Positions 34,484 to 45,500 of a stretch of DNA of 64,000 nt are shown here, in pieces. The stretch comes from Mesostigma viride (lineage: Eukaryota > Streptophyta > Mesostigmatophyceae > Mesostigmatales > Mesostigmataceae). Made by a program: the position numbers and the translations under genes. The notes beneath the pieces were generated by a model that was not told the DNA's origin, did no database searches, and saw only the letters and a program-made list of their open reading frames with translations. The DNA lies in NCBI GenBank assembly GCA_009746045.1, contig RPFO01000130.1, forward strand, positions 2,398,125 to 2,462,124, given 5' to 3'. Every line of letters begins with the position of its first letter. The first letter of the stretch is position 1.

Positions 34484-36000
34484 CATGGCTGACGGCGGAG
34501 CTCATAACTTTCACGTTTGAGCACCGAATTTAGCCGTGAATATCACAATCGACGCGTCTTTCTACGACGCACATGCTGATATAATTTTCCGACGCTATTA
34601 CGCAATATACGATGAGCAAACGCCCATCGACGCAACGCAGCCTGACGGCTGCGCTCGGCAATGAAAATACGTCTGCAGCTCCGGCTGCAGCTTCGCCATC
34701 AGGGCCGGAAGGCGGTGGTGACCCTAGTCGCGCACTGGTTGTCGCCCAGCACCCTCCCGGGCTTCCTGCCTCGCCCTCAGCCTCGCCCGAGCCAAAACGC
34801 AGCCGCCCAACCGAACCAAGCTGGTCTGAGCGCGACTTTGACGTTGACGGGTTATTTTCCACCTTCGACGGTGCCTGACCCGGCTTTTTCGACATGCCAC
34901 CCATCAAGATACTGGAGCTCGTGTTTTATGGGTCATACGCCTCCATTTTCGACCTGTGCCAGCGCCTTCACAGCCATTACCGCCTCCGCACTGGACCTGA
35001 CGGCCGGTTTACTCACCGACCTGAGAACCTGGCCCGCTGGTCTCGCCCCCGTCTTCAGCTCGCCGCCCTCTTTTCCATCCTTGACCGCTCTGTCACGGAC
35101 CTCTGGACCCCCTCCCCCTTGACCGAATCCACCTTCCTCCTCCACCTCCAAGAAACCATCTCACAGCACGTGACGCCCCTAGCTGCAGATGTGGCAGCTG
35201 TGGGTCGCACGCTGGCTGCTGAGCTCCCCACCATCCCCACCGCCACCGCCACCCTCCTCGCCTCCACCCCCCCCCTCCGCCTCCACCGACTCCATCACCG
35301 CCCAGCTCCGCGACATTGACCAACGTCTTAAGGATAATGCCATCGCTATCGAGGTCCTGCAGAACACTGCGGGCCTCACCGCCCAGGCGGTGAAGGACAT
35401 TGCCGCCAAGCCAGCCTCTGCTGGCCTGGCCGGCGATGCTCCTCCCATCACGACCTGGGCGGACATGCTTAAGCAGCACACCACCTCCACCACCTCCGCC
35501 GTCGCAGCCCAGCTCCAGCGGCAGACGCTTGACCTCCGCGAGGAGGCCGAGCTTGCCAAGCGCAGCCTTAACGTCATTGTCAAGAACCTCGACATGGAGG
35601 AAGGTGAGAATTCCGAGAAGCTTGCACGTGCGTTTGAGAGAGAAATTCTTAGCCGCATGGGCCTTACTGGTGAGATCGACCTGGTCGCCCACCGCCTTCC
35701 CCGCGCGCGGGGTAAGGCAGGGCCGCCCCCGCTCCTTCTCACCTTTAAGACCCCGGCGGACAAGATTTCTTTTCTCCGACGCCGCAAGCGGCTCGAGAAG
35801 ACTCTCTTCACCCTTGACGACGACTTGACCCTGGCGCAGCAACAACGGCGACGGGAGCTATGGCCCACCTACCTCCAGCTCCGGCAGACCAAGGCGGGGC
35901 AGCCGGTGTACTGGAAGGGGGCGGCCATCTACGTCGGCCACAAGCCCTGGCAGGCGACCCCCGCGGCCCAAACGACTCCAGACGCCCCAGCTTAGGGGAA
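34484..36000 (+). mobile_element. LINE 5' leader and ORF1 (one nonsense codon, one frameshift)
   Basis: The leader (34484-34611) is shared with 41625-41757. ORF1 starts at 34612 (MSKRPSTQRSLTAALGNENT), has an in-frame TGA at 34876, continues in the same frame (PPIKILELVFYGSYASIFDL), then shifts frame in a C-run near 35268. It resumes as SASTDSITAQLRDIDQRLKD to the stop at 35995. Coiled-coil-like stretches (AQLRDIDQRLKDNAIAIEVL) precede a basic region with RNA-binding character: SLNVIVKNLDMEEGEN, LVAHRLPRARGKAG, PLLLTFKTPADKISFLRRRK. This order is typical of LINE ORF1 proteins with an RRM-like fold (inference). LINE ORF1 proteins coat element RNA. No RT follows; the copy passes directly into 3' sequence. 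Confidence 0.8.
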
Positions 36001-37575
36001 TACAGCAGTAGTAGTGTAGAATAGATAGACCGTGGCCATGTACATGTACGCCTCCTAGAGGCACTATCCTAGCTAAGCCACACGCTTTATTTAATCATGT
36101 ACATGTGTGCCTATGATGTGCCACACTCCAGATGATGCCTAGCTTTATTTAGCTATGTTGTGCCCATGCAGGGAGTAACTCTCTGCTGAGACGCCATGCC
36201 CTAGCCTTTTTGTATAGCTATGCTGATCTTCCCCCCCATGACAGGCTCCCCCTTCGCTGGGCATAGCTTGAAGATCATGGGGATGCAAGTGCCCTGGTGC
36301 ACCTAGAGCAAGGGTCCTTTACATCCCCACCCTTGCAGGAAGTAGCTTAGGATGTATGATAGGCCATATGCCCCCTCTCAAGGGCTATGTGCTACATATA
36401 CTCCCAACGGAGTTATGTTACAATTCAATTCAATTCAATTCAATCCATTCCATCCCATGTTCCCCTCCCACTGAGGACTTATGCTCACGTGACGCAGTCA
36501 CGTGTCTATTAATTAATTAATTAATTAATTAATTAAGCTACTTCCTGCAAGGGTGGGAATGTAAACGACACTTGCTCTAGGTGCCCCAGGGCACCTGCAC
36601 CCTCATGATGTATCACGCTATGCCCAGCTAAGGGGGAGCATGGCATGTGGGGGAAGATCATCATAGCTATACAGAAGCTAGAGCGTGGCATCTCAGCGCG
36701 CAGGGGGGAAGCCGGTGTACTGGAGGGGGGCGGTCATCCACGTTGACCACAAGCCATGGCAGGCCCCCCCTGCCACCTCAGACTAGGGAACCTATACCAG
36801 TAGTGTAGATTAGTCAGGCCTAGCCTAGCATGTGGCCCACGCGCATGTGCGCCCATAATGGCCCCCATGGATGATGCTTTCACTATTTAGCCGCGCCCAG
36901 CCTACAATGGGACCTCCCATGGATGATGCATTAAGAATTTAGCCCTGCTATGCCTATGCAGGGAGTTACTCTCTGCTGAGATGCCATGTGTACACCAGCT
37001 ATAGCCCAGCCACATACCTTCCACCCCATATGTCATGCAGGCCTTCTAGGCCCTCTCCTCAAGCCCCCCCCTGGGTGCCTGTGCTTGGTAAGGAGGCATG
37101 AACCATCATGGCGGTGCAGGTGCACCTTGTGCACCCAGAGCAGGTGATAGTTGTACATCCTCCACCTGCAGGTTGTAGCCCTGATTGTATTACAAACCCA
37201 TAGATGCCCCTTTCTCAGGGCTATGTGTTACATATGCTCCCAACGGAGCTTTGATTTTAATTAATTAATTAATTAATTAATTAATCTCAGCAGAGAGCAG
37301 CTCTCTGCATGGGCACAGCATAACTAAATAAAACTAGGCATCATCTGGAGTGTGGCACATCATAGGCACACATGTACATGGCTAAATAATGCTCGTGAAT
37401 CAGCTGGTATAGTGCCTGTAGGAGGCGTACTGATGTACATGGCCACGGTCTATCTATAATACACTACTACTGCTGTATATTCCCCTATTAAGCGGGGGCG
37501 TCTGGAGTTGCTGGGGCCGCAGGGGTCGCCTGCCAGGGCTTGTGGCCGACGTAGATGGCCCCCCCCTTCCAGTAC
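36001..37575. repeat. Nest of LINE 3' ends in alternating orientation
   Basis: Four pieces of the same 3' region alternate: about 36001-36435 plus, 36541-36690 minus, 36691-37260 plus, and 37285-37575 minus. The diagnostic strings are 'gcatcatctggagtgtggca' or its inverse, 'gcatagctatacagaagcta', and 'aacggagttatgt' next to an AATTC or TTAA tail. Tails at 36514-36536 and 37258-37285 mark junctions. Repeat D (36436-36530) sits at one junction. Confidence 0.75.
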
Positions 37576-37960
37576 ACGTGACGGGCTCACACCCGGGCAG
37601 CCTCCTGGTTTGTCTGTAGAATATGGAGGCAGATGGTACGCAAGGATTAATTAATGAATTAATTATCAACCGATCACTCCGTTGGGAGTAAATGTAGCAC
37701 ATATCCCTGAGAAGGGGCATATGGCTTTTAATACATGCTAGGCTACTTCATGCAAGGGTGGGAATGTAAGCTACCCCTGCTCTAGGTGCCTCAAGGGCAC
37801 CGGCACCACCACGCAAGGATAGATGGCAAGTAGTAATGAAGGAGACCACCCCCAAGTCTGTGGGGGGCGGCCACGCGTGTGACCGCGTATGGCATTCATA
37901 GCGATTCGGGCCGTGGTGCCCACAACCCAGTGTAACTAGGACCTAGATAGCTTACATCAT
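37576..37960 (+). repeat. Repeat E, copy interrupted by a LINE-end insertion
   Basis: Matches 34220-34440 up to 'gatggtacgcaaggat' (ending 37647) and again from 37811 onward (acgcaaggatagatggcaag). The interruption is annotated separately. Confidence 0.8.
37638..37820 (-). mobile_element. 5'-truncated LINE 3' end with 10-bp target duplication
   Basis: A 163-bp insert (37648-37810) carries a TTAA/AATT tail at its left and the LINE 3' sequence (ccgttgggagtaaatgtagc ... gcaagggtgggaatgtaagc) in inverted orientation. It is flanked by ACGCAAGGAT at 37638-37647 and 37811-37820. The paralog near 34294 has a single 'gcgcaaggat' at this point. Target duplication plus 5' truncation is the signature of target-primed reverse transcription (established for LINEs). 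Confidence 0.88.
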
Positions 37961-37964
37961 CCAT

Positions 37965-38041
37965 TCCATCCCATATTCCCCTCCCACTGAGGACTTATCG
38001 GCTCACGTGACGCAGTCACATGTCTATTAATTAATTAATTA
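37965..38041 (+). repeat. Repeat D with TTAA tail
   Basis: 'cattccatcccatattcccc' then 'tcccactgaggacttatcgg' and 'cacgtgacgcagtcacatg' run directly into TTAATTAATTAA, as at 36436-36540. The tail abuts the GGAC/GGAT array. Confidence 0.65.
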
Positions 38042-38044
38042 ATG

Positions 38045-38890
38045 ATTGGATGGATGGATGGATGGATGGATGGACGGACGGACGGACGGACCGGGACGGA
38101 CGGACGGACGGACGGACGGACGGACGGACGGACGGACGGACGGACGGACGGACGGACGGACGGACGGACGGACGGACGGACGGAGGGACGGACGGACGGA
38201 CGGACGGACGGACGGACCGGGACGGACGGACGGACGGACGGACGGACGGACGGACGGACGGACGGACGGACGGACGGACGGACGGACGGACGGACGGACG
38301 GACGGACGGACGGACGGACGGACGGACGGACGGACGGACGGACGGACGGACGGACGGACGGACGGACGGACGGACGGACGGACGGACGGACGGACGGACG
38401 GATGGAGGGAGGGATGGATGGATGGATGGATGGATGGATGGATGGATGGATGGATGGATGGATGGATGGAGGGAGGGATGGATGGATGGATGGATGGATG
38501 GATGGATGGATGGATGGATGGATGGATGGATGGATGGATGGATGGATGGATGGATGGATGGATGGATGGATGGATGGATGGATGGATGGATGGATGGATG
38601 GATGGATGGATGGATGGATGGATGGATGGATGGATGGATGGATGGATGGATGGATGGATGGATGGATGGATGGATGGATGGATGGATGGATGGATGGATG
38701 GATGGATGGATGGATGGATGGATGGATGGATGGATGGATGGATGGATGGATGGATGGATGGATGGATGGATGGATGGATGGATGGATGGATGGATGGATG
38801 GATGGATGGATGGATGGATGGATGGATGGATGGATGGATGGATGGATGGATGGATGGATGGATGGATGGATGGATGGATGGATGGATATG
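38045..38890. repeat. Tetranucleotide array (GGAC)n then (GGAT)n
   Basis: About 845 bp comprise a short GGAT run, a GGAC block (about 38072-38400) with two 'gaccgggac' interruptions, then a GGAT block (38401-38890) with two 'ggagggaggg' interruptions. Both ends abut TTAATTAATT tails (before 38045 and 38901-38918), so the array appears to have grown at a retroelement tail. The Met/Asp/Gly/Trp and Thr/Asp/Gly/Arg ORFs it produces are artefacts. Confidence 0.97.
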
Positions 38891-38919
38891 GATATGGATA
38901 GATTAATTAATTAATTAAA

Positions 38920-39360
38920 CTCGTGCTCCCGTTGGTTGGGGAGTCACGGAGCACCCAAGTGCTTTTAGTCCCTGTGTGTGCACAACAGGAGAAAGGGCAG
39001 AGACCCCCAGTCTCCTTCATGCCTAAGGACTTGCTGGACTCAAGATGTTATTGCATATTAAAATTCTGAAAGCCCTTGAAGTTTAGATATTCCTGGCACC
39101 TGGGTTGAGGGTATTTGGAGTTGTAGTCTATGAGTTATGATTTTTTTCATTTTCAGGGGTCAAAAAGTGCCAAAAAAGGCCTGGCGGACCATGATCGTAT
39201 CCGATTGCTGCTGTGGCATAATTGCCTATGGCACATGAAGGAAAAGGAGGGTCTCTGCCCCTTTCCCTGCTGTGCAGTGTGCACATATACAGGGATTATT
39301 AGCACTCTGGTGCTCCGTGACTCCCCAACGGGAGCACGTGCTTTTAATTTATTCATTAAT
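38920..39360. repeat. Repeat B in head-to-head copies (large imperfect palindrome)
   Basis: The left part is the inverse of the right. 'ctcgtgctcccgttggttgg' then 'ggagtcacggagcac' (38929-38965) pairs with 'gtgctccgtgactccccaac' then 'gggagcacgtgc' (39309-39341), and 'gggcagagacccccagtctc' pairs with the 'gagggtctctgcccc' segment. The outer ends are AATT tails. It represents either two insertions in opposite orientation or an inverted duplication. Confidence 0.75.
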
Positions 39361-39472
39361 ATATAGAAATTAGAACCTGTAGGATTGGTGGCCTCCATCC
39401 ATCCACCCATCCGTGATCGGGAGCACGAGTTTAATTTTTAAACAAAGCTTCCGATCCGTTTCCAAGCTATAT

Positions 39473-39573
39473 GGCCTGCGCTGGTTGTCTCTTTGATAGT
39501 ACGTAGAGATAGCATGCAGCGCAAGGGTTTTGTGGGTGAACCCTGGGTATCAACGAGACAACCAGCCGCAGGC
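39473..39573. repeat. Hairpin with about 19-bp arms
   Basis: 'ggcctgcgctggttgtctc' near 39474 is inverted as 'gagacaaccagccgcaggcc' near 39554. The same motif is a direct repeat at 10991-11070. Confidence 0.65.
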
Positions 39574-39739
39574 CGCTAGGTATGCCCCTACAAATCCTCA
39601 GGCTCTGGGAGATCGAGGCCCTTATATTCTTGCAATCTGGCTGGCACCTCAAGAGACAATGCGTTCCAAGTGTTTCTGTGGGCTCTGGACCATGGGGCAG
39701 CCTTACTGCATCTGCCACGCTTTTGCTATTAATTAATTA

Positions 39740-40190
39740 ATTAATTAGGAACATAACTCCGTTGGGCCCCAACGGAGTTATGAGTATCTGTAGCACATAG
39801 CCCAGAGAAGGGGCATATGGCCTATAATACATTCTAAGCTATACTTCCTGCAAGGGTGGGAATGTAAACAACACTTGCTCTAGGTGCACTAGGGCACCTG
39901 CACCACCCAGAGTCTCGGGCAACACCCAGCTAAGGGGAGCCCGTCATAGGTGGGGAAGATCAGCATAGCTATACAAGAGCTAGGGCATGGCTTCTCAGCA
40001 GAGAGTGACTCCCTGCATGGGCACTGCATAATTAAATAAAGCTAGGCATCATCTGGAGGGTGGCTCATCATAGGCACACATGTACATGACTAAAAATGCT
40101 AGGCCTCAGCTGGTATAGTGCCTGTAGTAGGCGGGCATGTACAAGGCCACAGTGGTCTGTCTAACTATTCTACACTACTGCTGCTGTATT
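39740..40190 (-). mobile_element. LINE 3' region with palindromic tail junction
   Basis: Minus-oriented 3' sequence of the ORF1-bearing LINE continues from the ORF1 copy at 40165-41757 to a TTAA tail at 39729-39745. At 39755-39785 'cataactccgttggg' and 'cccaacggagttatg' are separated by one base, a near-perfect palindrome formed where two element ends meet head to head. Confidence 0.7.
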
Positions 40191-41757
40191 CCCCTAGGCT
40201 GGGGCTTCGGGAGTCGCTGGGGCCGCGGTGGTCGAGGGGGTCGCGTGCCAGGGCTTGTGGCCGACGTAGATGGCCGCCCCCTTCCAGTACACCGGCTGGC
40301 CCGCCTTGGTCTGCCGGAGCTGGAGGTAGGTCGGCCATAGCTCCCGTCGCCGTTGTTGCTGCGCCACTGAGGGTCAAGTCGTCGTCCACGGCGAAGGGAG
40401 TGTTCTCGAGCCGCTTGCGGCGTCTGAGAAACGAAATCTTGTCCGCTGGGCTCTCAAAGATGAGAAGAAGCGGAGGCACCCCTGCCTTACCCCGCGCGCG
40501 GGGGAGGCGGTGGGCGGTCAGCTTAATCTCACCAAGAAGGCCCATGCGTGCAAGGGTTTTGCTCTCAAACGCACGTGCAAGCTTCTCGGAATTCTCACCT
40601 TCCTCCATGTCGAAGTATGGCCTTGAGTATGGCGTTGAGGCTGCGCTTGGCGAGCTCGGCCTCCTCGCGGAGGTCAAGCGTCTGCCGTTGGAGCTGGGCT
40701 GCGACGGCGGAGGTGGTGGAGGTGGTATGTTGCTCAAGCATGTCCGCCCAGGTCGTGATGGGAGGAGCATCGCCGGCCAGGCCAGCAGGGGCTGGCTTGG
40801 CGGCAATGTCAGTCCTTCACCGCCTGGGCGGTGAGGCCTGCGGTTTTCTGCAAGACCTCGATAGCGATGGCATTGTCCTTAAGACGCTGGTCGATGTCGC
40901 GGAGCTGGGCGGTGATGGAGTCGGTGGAGGCGGAGGGGGGGGGGGGGGTGGAGGCGAGGAGGGTGGCGGTGGCGGTGGGGATGGTGGGGAGCTCAGCAGC
41001 CAGCGTGCGCCCCACAGCTGCCACATCTGCAGCAAGGGGCGTCACGTGGTGTGAGAGGGCGACATGGAGGTGGAGGAGGAAGGTGGATTTGGTAATGGGG
41101 GCGGGTTGCAGGAGGTCCGCGGACGAGCGCTTAGTGAGGGTAAAGAGAGCTGCGAGCTGAAGGCGGTGGCGAGACCAGCTGGCCATGTTGGCCGAAGAAG
41201 GGGCGTCAGATACGCTGTTGGAAAACTTGCCGTCAGCTCCATTGCGGAAAAGGTGGGTTCTGGAATGGAATTGCAGGCACAGGGCCAGCAATGAGGCGTG
41301 GGACCCGTAAAACACGAGCTCCAGTATTTTGATGGATGGCAATGCGAAAAAGGCAGGCCTGTTGACGTCGAATTCGGCAAAGAGCTGATCAACGTCAAAA
41401 TCACGCTCAGACCAGCCAGGTTCGCTTGGGCGACTGCGCTTTGGGTCAGGCGAGGCAGAGGGCGAGGAAAGCCCGGGAGGGTTCGAGGCGAGCACCAGTG
41501 CGCGACTAGTGCCATCACTGCCTTCCGGCCCTGATGGCGAAGCTGCAGCCGGAGCTGCAGACGTATTTTCATTGCCGAGCGCAGCCGCCAGGCTGCGTTG
41601 CGTCGAGGGGCGTTTGCTCGTCATATATTGCGTAATAGCTTCGGAAAATTATATCAGCATGTGCGTCGTAGAAAGACGCGTCGATTGTGATATTCACGGC
41701 TAAATTCGGTGCTCAAACGTGAAAGTTACGAGCTCCGCCGTCAGCCATGGCTACCTC
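40165..41757 (-). mobile_element. LINE 5' leader and ORF1, inverted copy
   Basis: ORF1 begins at 41624 (MTSKRPSTQRSLAAALGNEN). It is open through SIKILELVFYGSHASLLALC and TLAAELPTIPTATATLLAST to 40809, where a small insertion (aaggactgacattgcc against aaggacattgcc) shifts frame. It goes on to LARAFESKTLARMGLLGEIK and ends within the 3' region. A second indel lies near 40610-40640. The region that is broken by the TGA and the C-run in the plus copy (34484-36000) is intact here, so the two are independent copies of one family and not a recent inverted duplication. Confidence 0.8.
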
Positions 41758-41799
41758 GTGGCTTCCTCGTGGCTTTTGCTATGCCGAAGCTTTATTGCA

Positions 41800-41980
41800 C
41801 CCACAGTTGCGCCCCCACACCATGATCGATTCGGAGAGAGCGCTCTGTGGCCTGCCCACTTATAGGGTACCCCGTGAGAGAAGCTATCAGGGCGCCCTCC
41901 CTCCTTCTCATTGTGTATAGGGGTTGAAGTCTCCTTTTTTGGTACCCACGTGACGCCGTCTAGGTGATAAGCAATTAAGT
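41800..41980 (-). repeat. Dispersed repeat C, right (inverted) copy
   Basis: Inverse of 33235-33420 (gagcgctctgtggcctgccc; gggcgccctccctccttctc; ggtacccacgtgacgccgtc). It is directly adjacent to the LINE leader, whereas the left copy is separated from the corresponding leader by about 1 kb of other LINE DNA. Confidence 0.6.
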
Positions 41981-42597
41981 AATTAAAGAATCAATGCATC
42001 GCATACTTGGTGCAGTGTTTGAATCAAGTGAGATGCAGCTATTCTTGTTGAATAACTCTTCACGCAGTCCTAGTGGGGAGCGTATTGCCGATTGTGCGGT
42101 GTCGGGTATTGGTTCCGTAAACAGCCCGCTCACACTCACAGAGAAATTAGAGGCATACTCCTAGACAGTTTCCAGTTTGCAATTCCTGCAGCGCACTGGG
42201 CTCCTGCCCCAAGTGCTATCATCGCATCCCAAACGCCAGTTTGCTATATAAGGGTCAACCCTGAGCCAAATGTCTCTGCCTGAGCGCTGTCCTTGGGAGT
42301 GCTGATGGGGCATGCGCGGTCGCCTCTACCTGGCCATTACCGGCCCAACGTGATATCAATCAACAACCATAGATAGTGGGAGTCTCACATTGTACAACGG
42401 CAGGGGCAATACGTCATCCTACAGAGAGGAGGTCCAAGGGTAAGGGAACGGCAGACGAAACGAGTCTGACCTTGATTGATCGAAGCATCTCCCTGCTGGG
42501 CAATATACCCCCGAAATGGAAGGTGCGTAGGTATTGACCAAAATGGCACAGCTGGGTCCCATGTGTAAATATATTACTAGTACTTCCACCGCTGGCT
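41981..42597. other. Unique DNA downstream of the GT29 gene
   Basis: No ORF with recognisable content was seen. This is the 3' flank of the minus-strand GT29 gene and should contain its polyadenylation region, which I could not pinpoint. Confidence 0.35.
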
Positions 42598-45500
42598 TCA
42601 GCTTCGAAGCTGCAAATTCAAGCCGCTCTCTCCCAGCATCTTGAATATCTCGACCGCGAGGTCAAAGGAGTGGACTTTCACCAGCCCCTCCTCATCATCG
42701 AAGTAGTGATAAGGGATCGTCTTGTTGCCGGGCCGGTGTGTGTACTCGTCGAACCCATACAGGGTCACGTGGTCACATATCTGGAGCGCGAAAATGGTCG
42801 CAAAGAATCCTGACATCGGTTTGGGGCGAAACTCCTTGTGCTGCTTGTCCTCCAGCAGTGCTTTCAGCTGCGCCCGATACATTACATAAAGAAGGTAAGC
42901 ACGCAAACACAACAGAGCAATAAGCTAAATAGGTTATGCACTTGCAAGGAGGCCTCAGGTACAAAGCGCACTAAAGGACGTATAGCTGGTCTCCAAGTCC
43001 TGGTAGCTGCTGCAGTAAACCAGGCCTCCTGCCCAGCTGCAGTTCCTTCCCCTCTTCCCCGCCCCCCCCCACTCCTCGCAACAGCAACCTCCAATCATCC
43101 CCATACACCCTCTCACCTGCCCACAAGTCTCAACCCAAAAACTTGGATGGAAGTCACCACTGTCTACACTACATCCCAAAACCCAAGCTAAATAGTCCTA
43201 GCTTGAATACAAGCCCGGTTTTAAATATACATGCGGTCGTCATGGCCATACGAGTTGCTTCATATCTACTTTGCCAGGAATAGGCGCGCTGACGCGTCAA
43301 CTGGGGCTTACCAGCACACAAAAACTCCCAAATGCGTGTGAAAACGTCTAATGGCGTTTGTGAGGCGTGGTGCGCGCGTACCTGGACCCACACTTTGTAG
43401 GCCTCATTCTGGAAATAGGGGTTGAGCAGGCACAGCATGTTGGAGGGCACGCCGCGCAGGATGGGCGCGAGCATGTGGTGACGCGACGCGTGGCTCGTCG
43501 TCTCAAAGATAACGAGCCGGCCCTGGCAAACATCACACGTGGTGAGACAGCATAAGAGGCTAGAGCAGGTCAGCGTTGACATGGCTGTGGTCGCCTCAAA
43601 GATGACCAGCCGAACATGGCGAGCGTCAAATGTACGTGAAGGGGAGCAGAAGTGAGGGCATACACGAACATAGAGGGTGAGGACATACAAGAATACATAG
43701 GGGTGAGGACCTACAACTAGAAGAACACATATGGTGAGGACCTACTCTACTAGTAGAACAGATAGGGTGAGGACCTACTACTAGAAGAACAGATAGGGTG
43801 AGGACTTCTAAGATAGATGGCAATGGTCGCCTCAAAGATGGCCAGACCGCCCTGGTGAGCATGGCATGCAGGGCATTGGAGACAAGGTTGCGGCACCTCA
43901 GCTATGGCACGAAACAATCAACCAAAGCTATTAGGCACATGACCCCCCGGGCCCCGGCTGTCCCTCAACGCGACACTCACCCCCCGGCTGCCCCTCAGCT
44001 TGGGCACGATTGCCTCCTCCTCCAGCTTCTGCACCATGATGCGCAGCTTCTTGCCGTTGATGATCGAAAAGGTTGTCCCGTTGCCCACAAAGCGCTCGTA
44101 CCCACGCAGCGGCGCAAAGTTCATGCGAAAAATGGCATCGTGGCCATCAATCTCCTGCCCTAGCGGCTGCTGCAGGAGGATGCCACTGTTGCCAACCACC
44201 GCACAACGGTTGTAGTGCCTGGTGGTAGGTGGGTGGGTGGGGAATGGGGGGGCGGGGGGCGGGCAGTCCGTAGTTCTCATGAGACTAGGCAATACACAAC
44301 TGTGGCCGGCGACTGCACAGCCATTATAGTGCCTGGTGGGGGGAGGGGGGGGAGGGGGTTGTCCATAGACCAAACGAGGCTCAGCAGTATGCAATAGCCG
44401 CATGACTGCGAACAGTTGTAGTGCTAGGAAAGGGAGGGGGGTGGGGGCAAAGTAGAGAAACCACGCGCGCAAACCAAGGTGGGCGCGACGGATGAAGCCT
44501 CCCTGTTACAAAAGAAGTTGCGCTCCAACATGCACTACTGCGGCTGATCAGTGCCCATGGCCATGCCCGTGCATGCCCCATGGGGTCAGGGGAACTTCAC
44601 AGCAGTCCGCCCTCCAGCAAAGCGCATATGCAACCCCGAGCCTGTTATAAGCCGGCATGCTTGGATAACATGCCTGTAGAACAATACCGTGAACAAGAAC
44701 GGGAGCCCGACTATTTTCTGCCCACTGCCCTATGCTCCTATGCCCTATGTCCTATTCCCTACGTCCTATGCTCCTATGCCCAACGCCCAACGCCCAACGC
44801 CCAACGCCCAACGCCCAACGCCCAACGCCCAACGCCCAACGCCCAACGCCCAACGCCCAACGCCCAACGCCCAGTGCCCAATGCCCAACGCCCAACGCCC
44901 AACGCCCAACGCCCAATGCCCAATGCCCAACGCCCAACGCCCAACGCCCAACGCCCAACGCCCAACGCCCAACGCCCAACGCCCAATGCCCAACGCCCAA
45001 CGCCCAACGCCCAACGCCCAACGCCCAACGCCCAACGCCCAACGCCCAACGCCCAACGCCCAGTGCCCAACGCCCAACGCCCAACGCCCAACGCCCAACG
45101 CCCAACGCTCAACGCCCAACGCCCAACGCCCAACGCCCGACGCCCGACGCCCGACGCCCGACGCCCGACACCCAACGCAGTGCCCAGTGCCCAGTGCCCA
45201 GTGCCCAGTGCCCAGTGCCCAGTGCCCAGTGCCCAGTGCCCAGTGCCCAACGCCCAACGCCCAACGCCCAACGCCCAACGCCCGACGCCCGACGCCCGAC
45301 GCCCGACGCCCGACGCCCAACGCAGTGCCCAGTGCCCAGTGCCCAGTGCCCAGTGCCCAGTGCCCAATGCCCAGTGCCCAATGCCCAATGCCCAATGCCC
45401 AATGCCCAATGCCCAGTGCCCAGTGCCCAGTGCCCAATGCCCAATGCCCAATGCCCAATGCCCAATGCCCAATGCCCAATGCCCAATGCCCAATGCCCAA

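Noticed and set aside
38042-38914. Met-Asp-Gly-Trp repeat proteins in three frames
   Set aside because: They are translations of a tetranucleotide microsatellite.
33235-41980. One giant transposon with repeat C as terminal inverted repeats
   Set aside because: Repeat C lies at different distances from the LINE leaders on the two sides, the interior is explained by nested LINEs with their own tails, and no flanking target duplication was seen.
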